A stretch of DNA of 64,000 bases, from the NCBI RefSeq assembly GCF_003130205.1, contig NZ_NRDF01000010.1, forward strand, positions 1 to 64,000, given 5' to 3'. Shown here one piece after another: positions 57,425 to 64,000 of the stretch. The position numbers were made by a program, and so were the translations under genes. Origin of the DNA: Aggregatibacter actinomycetemcomitans. Lineage in GTDB: Bacteria > Pseudomonadota > Gammaproteobacteria > Enterobacterales > Pasteurellaceae. Numbering within the stretch: position 1 is the stretch's first letter; every line of letters starts with the position of its first letter. The notes beneath the pieces are model-generated. The model ran no database searches, had not been told where the DNA came from, and saw only the letters and a program-made list of their open reading frames with translations.

Positions 57425-59286
57425 TGACCATACGCATTTTATCGCCACAATTAGCCAACCAAATTGCCGCCGGGGAAGTGGTTGAACGCCCGGCTTCGGT
57501 GGTGAAAGAATTGGTGGAAAACAGCCTTGATGCCGGTGCCGATAAAATTCAAATTGATATTGAAAACGGGGGCGCCGGGCTGATTCGCATTCGTGATAAC
57601 GGCATCGGTATTGCTAAAGAGGAATTGGCCTTAGCCCTTGCCCGCCATGCCACCAGCAAAATTGCCGATTTAGCGGATCTGGAAGCCATTTTAAGCCTGG
57701 GATTTCGCGGCGAAGCGCTCGCCAGTATCAGTTCCGTCTCCCGCTTAACTCTCACTTCCCGCACAGCCGAACAACGAGAGGCCTGGCAGGTTTATGCCCA
57801 AGGGCGGGATATGGAAACCACCATTCAACCCGCCTCTCACCCTGTGGGCACCACCGTTGAAGTGGCAAATTTATTTTTTAACACGCCCGCTCGTCGTAAA
57901 TTTTTACGTTCGGAGAAAACCGAATTTTCCCATATTGATGAAGTCATTCGTCGCATTGCTCTAGCCAAATTTCACATTAACTTTACCCTGACACACAACG
58001 GGAAAGTGCTTCGACAGTATAAAAGTGCGGTCACTCATGAGCAAAAATTAAAGCGTGTTGCCGCCATTTGCGGTGAGGATTTTATTCAAAATGCGTTACA
58101 AATCGACTGGAAACACGATGACCTGCATTTATCCGGCTGGGTGGCGTTGCCGCAGTTTAACCGCCCGCAAAACGACTTCAATTACTGCTATGTCAACGGG
58201 CGCATAGTACGCGACAAAATTATTACGCACGCCATTCGCCAAGCCTATGCGGGCTATTTAACCGCAGATCAACACCCGGCTTTTGTGCTGTTTATCGATC
58301 TCAATCCGAATGAGGTGGATGTCAACGTACACCCGACCAAACACGAGGTACGTTTCCAGCAATCCCGTTTGGTGCATGATTTTATTACCCTAGGCATTAG
58401 TAATGCGCTGGCTTCCGAACAAATGCACTTGAACCCGCCACCAATGGAAAATGCCGCAGAAGAACCTGCAGGGTTGTGGGAGACACCAACTTACACCAAA
58501 CCGAATCGCTCGGCAGCAGGGCAAAATATATTCGCACCGACTGCCGGTTATTCCGCCACTGCCTACGCCGAAAATAAGAGTGACGGCGCACAAAAACACC
58601 GGCAAAATCCACCGCACTTTTCTCGTGAAAATGCCCATCGTGAACAAATTACACAGAACGTGTTAAATGCTCACAAGACCTTGTGGACGGCGTTAAAAAC
58701 CCAACCTCAAACGGAAATGAGCGTAACGGAAGTCAGCAAACCCAATGCCGATTTTTTACATGCCCTTGCGCTCATCAACAACGAGGCACTATTGTTACAG
58801 CAAGAACAGCATTTTTATTTGTTGTCATTAGCCCGTTTGCAGCATTTAAAATTGGAGTTGAATTTAACCCTGGCGCCAACGTCTCAGCCATTGTTAATCC
58901 CGATTATTTTTCGCTTGTCTGATGACCAATGGCAGGCATGGTTACAGCAAAAAACGTTCTTTGAGCAAATCGGTTTTGCTTTTACGGAAGAAGCGACACA
59001 GCATAAAATAACACTGCAAAAAGTATCGGCACATTTACGCCGGCAAAATTTACAGCAGGTGATTATCGCGCTGTTAAATCAATCCATCGAAAATTTACCT
59101 GAATTCTTGACCGCACTTTTGGCGTCTTCGGCATTCACGCCCATCACTGTGCTTGCCGACGCAGTAAATCTGCTCACCGAGACGGAACAATTACTTGCCA
59201 AACAGCAGCAAATTCGCCTCGTAGATTTACTTGTGGAAGTCGATTGGCAGCCTTATTTAACCCAACTGACACAACCGCCCCGCTAA
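57424..59286 (+). CDS. mutL: DNA mismatch repair protein MutL
   Basis: 620 residues. GHKL ATPase motifs [16 protein letters not shown] and [10 protein letters not shown]. The endonuclease motif DQHAxxE...E is absent, as expected in a MutH-using gammaproteobacterium. One-base overlap with amiB. Confidence 0.97.
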   Translation: MTIRILSPQLANQIAAGEVVERPASVVKELVENSLDAGADKIQIDIENGGAGLIRIRDNGIGIAKEELALALARHATSKIADLADLEAILSLGFRGEALASISSVSRLTLTSRTAEQREAWQVYAQGRDMETTIQPASHPVGTTVEVANLFFNTPARRKFLRSEKTEFSHIDEVIRRIALAKFHINFTLTHNGKVLRQYKSAVTHEQKLKRVAAICGEDFIQNALQIDWKHDDLHLSGWVALPQFNRPQNDFNYCYVNGRIVRDKIITHAIRQAYAGYLTADQHPAFVLFIDLNPNEVDVNVHPTKHEVRFQQSRLVHDFITLGISNALASEQMHLNPPPMENAAEEPAGLWETPTYTKPNRSAAGQNIFAPTAGYSATAYAENKSDGAQKHRQNPPHFSRENAHREQITQNVLNAHKTLWTALKTQPQTEMSVTEVSKPNADFLHALALINNEALLLQQEQHFYLLSLARLQHLKLELNLTLAPTSQPLLIPIIFRLSDDQWQAWLQQKTFFEQIGFAFTEEATQHKITLQKVSAHLRRQNLQQVIIALLNQSIENLPEFLTALLASSAFTPITVLADAVNLLTETEQLLAKQQQIRLVDLLVEVDWQPYLTQLTQPPR

Positions 59287-59289
59287 CTT

Positions 59290-60234
59290 ATGCAAGATTC
59301 CGAACAAAAACCTTTGGCGATTTTTTTAATGGGCCCTACCGCCTCCGGCAAAACGGATTTAGCCATTCAACTACACCAGCATCTGCCGGTGGAAGTCATA
59401 AGCGTAGATTCAGCCCTTATTTATCGCGGCATGGATATTGGCACGGCAAAACCCTCAAAAGCCGAACTGGCACTGGTGCCCCACCGTTTAATTGATATTT
59501 GCGATCCGGCGGAAAGCTATTCCGCCGCCAATTTCCGCGCCGACGCCCTGCATGAAATGCAAGACATTACCTCACAAGGTAAAATTCCGTTATTGGTGGG
59601 TGGCACGATGTTGTATTACAAAGCATTGCTCGAAGGCTTATCGCCATTGCCCTCCGCCGATGAAAAAGTGCGGTCGGAAATTGAAGCGAAAGCGGAACGT
59701 ATCGGCTGGGCGGCACTACATCAGGAACTGGGCAAAATCGACCCCACCTCGGCGCAACGTATTAACCCGAATGATTCGCAACGGATTAACCGTGCATTGG
59801 AAGTGTTTTATTTAAGCGGCAAAACCTTAACTGAATTGACCGAACAAAAAGGCGACGCGTTGCCTTATGACATTCTGCAATTTGCCATTGCACCAGAACA
59901 ACGGGAGCTGTTGCATCAACGCATTGAGCAACGTTTTCACAAAATGATTGAACTTGGCTTTCAACAAGAGGTCGAAAAACTGTACCGACGCGCTGATTTG
60001 CACGAGAATTTGCCCTCCATTCGCTGTGTGGGGTATCGTCAAATGTGGGAACATTTGCGTGGTGATTATGATCATGATGAAATGGTTTTTCGTGGTATCT
60101 GCGCCACCCGCCAGTTAGCCAAACGTCAGATTACCTGGTTACGCGGTTGGAAATCACCGATTCAATGGCTGGACAGTTTACAACCGGCTCAAGCGCTTGA
60201 GAAAGTATTAACGTCGCTCTCAAATAAAGCGTAA
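59290..60234 (+). CDS. miaA: tRNA dimethylallyltransferase
   Basis: 314 residues. P-loop GPTASGKT (15-22), substrate motif [16 protein letters not shown], and the GYRQMWEHL region. Isopentenylates A37 of tRNAs reading UNN. Three bases after mutL. Confidence 0.97.
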   Translation: MQDSEQKPLAIFLMGPTASGKTDLAIQLHQHLPVEVISVDSALIYRGMDIGTAKPSKAELALVPHRLIDICDPAESYSAANFRADALHEMQDITSQGKIPLLVGGTMLYYKALLEGLSPLPSADEKVRSEIEAKAERIGWAALHQELGKIDPTSAQRINPNDSQRINRALEVFYLSGKTLTELTEQKGDALPYDILQFAIAPEQRELLHQRIEQRFHKMIELGFQQEVEKLYRRADLHENLPSIRCVGYRQMWEHLRGDYDHDEMVFRGICATRQLAKRQITWLRGWKSPIQWLDSLQPAQALEKVLTSLSNKA

Positions 60235-60293
60235 AACCCTATTGCGCCTAGTGACTTTCTGTACAATTGTTGTTATATTGAATCTCGGAGGCC

Positions 60294-60319
60294 ATACAGC
60301 TTAGCTGTATTGTTTTTTT
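60294..60319 (+). terminator. Terminator between miaA and hfq
   Basis: ATACAG-CTTAG-CTGTAT followed by T-rich sequence. Incomplete termination could let miaA transcripts feed hfq, as is known in E. coli. Confidence 0.7.
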
Positions 60320-60353
60320 AATAAAATTTTGTAGAAAATAGAAGGAAAGAAAA

Positions 60354-60650
60354 ATGGCAAAAGGACAATCTTTACAAGATCCTTACTTGAACGCACTTCG
60401 TCGTGAACGCATTCCCGTTTCAATTTATTTAGTAAACGGTATCAAATTACAAGGGCAAATCGAGTCATTCGATCAATTCGTGATTTTACTGAAAAACACA
60501 GTAAATCAAATGGTTTATAAACATGCCATTTCTACTGTTGTGCCGGCGCGTTCCGTCACCCATCACAATGCTAACCAACAGCAGCAACATCAAGGACAGC
60601 AGCAAGAAACCGCTTCTGCGGAAAACAATGTTGAAGCTCAAGCAGAATAA
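60354..60650 (+). CDS. hfq: RNA chaperone Hfq
   Basis: 98 residues. Sm1 motif and Sm2 ([14 protein letters not shown]) are intact, with Gln8/Lys31-type proximal-face residues in [10 protein letters not shown] and the His in YKH. The C-terminal tail is Gln/His-rich. Follows miaA with its own gap. Confidence 0.98.
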   Translation: MAKGQSLQDPYLNALRRERIPVSIYLVNGIKLQGQIESFDQFVILLKNTVNQMVYKHAISTVVPARSVTHHNANQQQQHQGQQQETASAENNVEAQAE

Positions 60651-60692
60651 CGAAGCTGAAAATATTGAACCCTTTACCCGATAATTTAAACC

Positions 60693-60733
60693 AAAGTGCG
60701 GTGGATTCTGCGGAAATTTCCACCGCACTTTTT
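60693..60733 (+). terminator. Terminator of hfq made of an inverted uptake-signal pair
   Basis: AAAGTGCGGTGG (60693-60704) and CCACCGCACTTT (60720-60731), 12-bp perfect arms, then T-run. Confidence 0.88.
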
Positions 60734-60754
60734 GCGTCTGATAAGTCTGATAAT

Positions 60755-60995
60755 CCCTCACCACATGAAAATCATGGATTGAACAATGCCATTAAGATGA
60801 TTTAAACGAATTTCAACTGCCGGCAAAATCCGCTCAAGCCAATATTTTGCCGATCAGCACAAAAGGGAAATAAAGAAGACATCAACGAATTCGGCGAGTT
60901 TTTGCTGAATATTCATATTGAAAAAGTGGAACGGCTGAAACTGATTAAACGCTTTGCCCCGCTTGCGGCATTAACCCGATCCAGCCTGAAGAAGA
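60755..60995 (+). other. Possible degenerate coding remnant
   Basis: Two frames can be joined by one shift near 60868: NEFQLPAKSAQANILPIS then KEDINEFGEFLL...HIEKVERLKLIKRF. The amino-acid texture looks coding but no family is recognised and there is no start. It occupies the gap between hfq and tyrR. Confidence 0.3.
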
Positions 60996-61955
60996 CTAAG
61001 ATTTGCCAATGCCGTATTGTCGTAATTTGTTGGCAATTGCCGTGTGAGATACGCCCAAACGGGCGGCAAGTTTTCTGGAGCTGGGATATTTCGCATAAAA
61101 TTTGTTTAGCACCGCCGCTTCAAATCGTCCCATGATTTCGTCTAAAGTTTCACCTTCCATAACAAAACCGTCCATATCCTGCGATGTAGAAACTTGCGTC
61201 TTCAGCCCTAAATCTTCAATAAGTAAATGATTTTCTTTGGCTAACGAAACGGCGCGATACAGCGCGTTATAAAGTTCACGAATGTTACCAAGCCAAGGAT
61301 ATTGTTGAAGATAATGCAAAAATTCGGCGTCAAAGTGCGGTGCGGAAATGCGGAGTTTTTCACTGATTTCAGCGATAAATTGGCGGGCGAGAGGTTCAAT
61401 ATCCTCTACACGCTCACGCAGTAAAGGCAGGTTTAGCGTCAGCACATTTAGCCGATGGAACAAATCGCTACGCATTTTACCCTGTTCCACATAATGCTGT
61501 AACGGCTGCTGCGCCGTGCAAATTACGCGTACATCGGCATAATGCTCTTCTTCCTCACCGACACGACGGAACGTGCCGTCACTTAAAAAACGCAGAAGTT
61601 TCGCCTGCAAAGTCAGCGGCAACTCCTCGACACCATCTAATAACACCGTGCCGCCATCGGCATATTCAAAGAAGCCGATAAATTCGCCGTCTTTATTACG
61701 CCGTCCGAACATTTCCGTTTCCGCGTCTTCTCCGGGAATGCCGGCACAGTTTACGGCGAGAAATATTTTATTTCGGCGCGTACTAAAATCATGGCAGGCT
61801 TTGGCAATCACGTCTTTTCCCGTGCCGGTTTCGCCTTGAATCACCAACGGCGCATCCAATAACGCAAATTTTCCGGCTTTCGCGATAACATCCCGCATGC
61901 GTGGATTTTGGGTCACAATGAGTGAAAAAGGATCGGTGTTTGGGGAAGTTGCCAT
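60996..61955 (-). CDS. tyrR: Aromatic amino-acid regulator TyrR (short form)
   Basis: 319 residues: a sigma54-type AAA+ domain (Walker A GETGTGKD, Walker B TVLLDGVEEL) and a C-terminal Fis-like HTH (SSRKLAARLGVSHTAIANKL). The GAFTGA motif is replaced (GEFIGFFE), so it cannot act on sigma54. The N-terminal ACT/PAS region of E. coli TyrR is absent, as in H. influenzae. Confidence 0.9.
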   Translation of the reverse strand: MATSPNTDPFSLIVTQNPRMRDVIAKAGKFALLDAPLVIQGETGTGKDVIAKACHDFSTRRNKIFLAVNCAGIPGEDAETEMFGRRNKDGEFIGFFEYADGGTVLLDGVEELPLTLQAKLLRFLSDGTFRRVGEEEEHYADVRVICTAQQPLQHYVEQGKMRSDLFHRLNVLTLNLPLLRERVEDIEPLARQFIAEISEKLRISAPHFDAEFLHYLQQYPWLGNIRELYNALYRAVSLAKENHLLIEDLGLKTQVSTSQDMDGFVMEGETLDEIMGRFEAAVLNKFYAKYPSSRKLAARLGVSHTAIANKLRQYGIGKS

Positions 61956-62031
61956 AAGTGCCTCAATAAATAGAAAACGGCATAATCATACCGCTACAAA
62001 GCAAAATCACCAACTATTTGGCAACTTTTGT

Positions 62032-63111
62032 TTACAGTTTATCTTTCTGTTTAAATTTTACGTTATCAAAAATGGTTGAGCCAAGATGGCTTAATAATTC
62101 CTTATGCATTTGCGATAAACGCGGTTTCTCATTGGCTTGAAATGCCAACGGACGGCAAAATTCCATGGCTTTAATGCCTAAACGTACCGTCAGCAAACCG
62201 ACGCCAATGCCTTGTGCCGCACGGGCGGAAAGTTTGGCTGTAAGATCCTGCGAGAGCCAATTCACGCCAAGATCCTGAATTAACTCCGTCGCACCGGCAA
62301 ACGCCATATTCACCAACACCATACGTAATAAACGAAGACGGCTGACATAGCCCAGCTCAATGCCGTAAAGACGCGCAATTTGATTCACCAAACGAATATT
62401 ACGCCATGCGATAAAAAACATATCCGCCAACGCCAATGGGCTGATTGCCACCAAAGCCGCCGATTCGGCAGTGGCTTTGTTAATCAGTTTTTTCGCTTGT
62501 TTATCAAAAGATTGCAGCACATTCTGACTAAATAAATGCAATACTTCCGGCGCCGAATAAGATTCATTTACCTGCTGCTGCCATTGCGTTAAACCGTCTT
62601 GCTGTGATTCAAGGTGCATCAGTTTGCCGATTTGTTCGCATAGCGCAATCGCTTGTTGATTGTTTGCACTTGAAAATTCACCTGAAAAAACGACCGCACT
62701 TTTGAGCAATTCCCGGCTTTGGTTTTGCATTTCGCCACGCTTACGCAGCAGCACCAGGCGTCGCCATTCGCCGATGATGGCGGATAAACCAAGCAACACC
62801 GCTAAACACAGTACCAAGGAAAACGCAAAATAGATCCACTGATTTTGTTGCCAGGTATCCATCAGCCATTGCACCGCTTGCGCCACTGTCGCCGTAAAAA
62901 ACAAAAGTGCGGTGCCGACAAGCACACGTTTCCACCAGCGGGATTGCGGTTGAATGCTTTGTTCAAATTGCTCTTCTAACAGTTCCCCTTCCCGCGCCAC
63001 ATTGTCCGCTTCCGTATCCGGCGCAGCCTGCTCTTCACGAAATTCCTGCTTGGCGATAAAGGGCTCCTGCTGTTCTAGGTCATCGGCTTGGTCAAACACT
63101 TTCTTATCCAT
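62032..63111 (-). CDS. ycjF: YcjF-family membrane protein (DUF697)
   Basis: 359 residues from ATG 63111 with GGAGCGAGGA upstream. Acidic N-terminus, two membrane helices (about 84-140), then a helical C-terminal domain with AAQGIGVGLLTVRLGIKAMEFCRPL (in part). Role unknown; 13 bp after ycjX. Confidence 0.88.
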   Translation of the reverse strand: MDKKVFDQADDLEQQEPFIAKQEFREEQAAPDTEADNVAREGELLEEQFEQSIQPQSRWWKRVLVGTALLFFTATVAQAVQWLMDTWQQNQWIYFAFSLVLCLAVLLGLSAIIGEWRRLVLLRKRGEMQNQSRELLKSAVVFSGEFSSANNQQAIALCEQIGKLMHLESQQDGLTQWQQQVNESYSAPEVLHLFSQNVLQSFDKQAKKLINKATAESAALVAISPLALADMFFIAWRNIRLVNQIARLYGIELGYVSRLRLLRMVLVNMAFAGATELIQDLGVNWLSQDLTAKLSARAAQGIGVGLLTVRLGIKAMEFCRPLAFQANEKPRLSQMHKELLSHLGSTIFDNVKFKQKDKL

Positions 63112-63124
63112 TTCCTCGCTCCTT

Positions 63125-64000
63125 TTATAACTTATCGCCCAGCAAAAACTGCAACACGGCATCCATACGTAAGTGCGGTATATTTTCGCCCTGTTCTAAA
63201 CGGCGCGGTTCAAACTGATCAAATTCAAATTTCCGGGTTTGCCAAAAATCGGCGCTCGGCAATTTACCCGGTACGCTACCGGGATAAATCGTCACCTTTT
63301 TCTGATCGCTGCTACGAACGCCCTGAATGGCTTTAAATTGGCGACCGTTTTGGTTCACTACCACCTGCTGCGTCGCCCGAATGGCAGCAATGGCGGTGTA
63401 ATCCGTGGCAATATCGGCAAATTCCACATACCGCCCGCCTTCCTGTACCAATTGACGCATCAGACTGACCAAATTGGCAAACTGATCCGTAGTAATATGA
63501 TCCGCCTTGGTTGCGATAAACATCAATTTATCGATTTTCGGTGAAAAAATCCGATTTAGGAAATGGCGCTTTCCGTAGTGAAAGTTGCGAAAGAGCTGAT
63601 GTAACGCCAACTGCATATCGCCAAAGGCTTCATGACTATGATTCAATGGTGTTAAACAATCCGCCAGAATCACCTGCCGATCAAAAGTGGAAAAGTAATT
63701 TTCATAGAAATCCTTTACAATCCGCCGACGGTAATAATCATAGCGTTTTCGCAGTACGGCAAAATAGCTGTTCTCTTTCGCTTCTTTTTTTATCTGCTGC
63801 CATTGTGACTCGGTTAAATGTAACAAAGGGAAGAATTGCAAGGCAGGTGCACCATCCAGCTCACCGGGTAACACAAATCGTCCCGGCTGAATAAAATGCA
63901 ATCCCTGCTTTTTACATTGCCACAAATACTCCGTGTAGTCTTTAGCCAGTTGCGCCAAAATGTCCTCATCGGCAACATCGGTTAAGTTGATTTTCTTTGT
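63125..64000 (-). CDS. ycjX: YcjX-family P-loop protein, partial (5' end off window)
   Basis: About 291 codons are visible, open to the window edge (TKKINLTDVADEDILAQLAKDY). The C-terminal half of the YcjX/DUF463 family: FSTFDRQVILADCLTPLNH, KLMFIATKADHITTDQ (G4-like TKADH) and RTKxEF tail. The P-loop lies outside. Forms ycjX-ycjF upstream of tyrR. Confidence 0.88.
   Translation of the reverse strand, partial: TKKINLTDVADEDILAQLAKDYTEYLWQCKKQGLHFIQPGRFVLPGELDGAPALQFFPLLHLTESQWQQIKKEAKENSYFAVLRKRYDYYRRRIVKDFYENYFSTFDRQVILADCLTPLNHSHEAFGDMQLALHQLFRNFHYGKRHFLNRIFSPKIDKLMFIATKADHITTDQFANLVSLMRQLVQEGGRYVEFADIATDYTAIAAIRATQQVVVNQNGRQFKAIQGVRSSDQKKVTIYPGSVPGKLPSADFWQTRKFEFDQFEPRRLEQGENIPHLRMDAVLQFLLGDKL

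Overview
The window is chromosomal DNA from a member of the Pasteurellaceae, most likely Aggregatibacter or a close Haemophilus relative. The 9-base DNA uptake signal AAGTGCGGT (or ACCGCACTT) occurs dozens of times in both orientations. Many gene neighbourhoods also match the Haemophilus influenzae type: dnaB-alr-pgi, ribH-nusB-thiL-pgpA-lysE-dapB, amiB-mutL-miaA, and a TyrR of about 319 residues without the usual N-terminal sensory domain.

Layout. 0.1-2.4 kb: palindromic repeats, then periplasmic alpha-amylase malS. 2.4-6.5 kb: an AfuABC/FbpABC-type ABC importer on the minus strand, possibly for sugar phosphates rather than iron. 7.0-15.6 kb: a badly damaged type I restriction locus. In order it holds hsdM (cut by a shrunken Mu-like prophage), a rhuM fragment, an intact hsdS with a 3 x 12-bp spacer repeat, an intact prrC-like tRNA anticodon nuclease gene, a frameshifted rhuM fragment and a frameshifted hsdR. 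15.8-20.5 kb: nrdA, a small PUA/EVE-like gene, nrdB and yfaE, with two NrdR boxes upstream of nrdA. 20.6-24.5 kb (minus): ribH, nusB, thiL, pgpA, a LysE-type exporter and dapB. 24.7-25.9 kb: an EexN-like lipoprotein and a Pmp3/YqaE-like peptide. 26-34.6 kb (minus): pgi, alr, dnaB, aroG and lolCDE. 35-38.8 kb: an SMR efflux protein, a 2-hydroxyacid dehydrogenase, and the folate genes pabA (minus) and pabB-pabC (plus). 38.8-39.1 kb: an IS3-type transposase remnant. 39.2-48.0 kb: a peptide-binding lipoprotein, ybaN, prlC, the PTS operon ptsHI-crr, rsgA and orn. 48.1 kb: tRNA-Gly(GCC). 48.4-55.3 kb: an AT-rich surface-modification island without uptake signals. It carries a phosphoethanolamine transferase, two spermidine-synthase-like membrane proteins, a GtrB-like glycosyltransferase whose start codon is followed by five CAAT repeats, a GtrA-like flippase and a large GT-C-like membrane protein. 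55.4-64 kb: tsaE, amiB, mutL, miaA, hfq, tyrR, and ycjF-ycjX (ycjX runs off the end).

The main points of interest are two. First, an apparently intact suicide anticodon nuclease survives in a restriction operon whose own silencing partners look broken. Second, a probable phase-variable Gtr-type cassette lies beside a tRNA gene, with an unusual split spermidine-synthase-like membrane pair. Uptake signals in inverted pairs also form the transcription terminators of several housekeeping genes.
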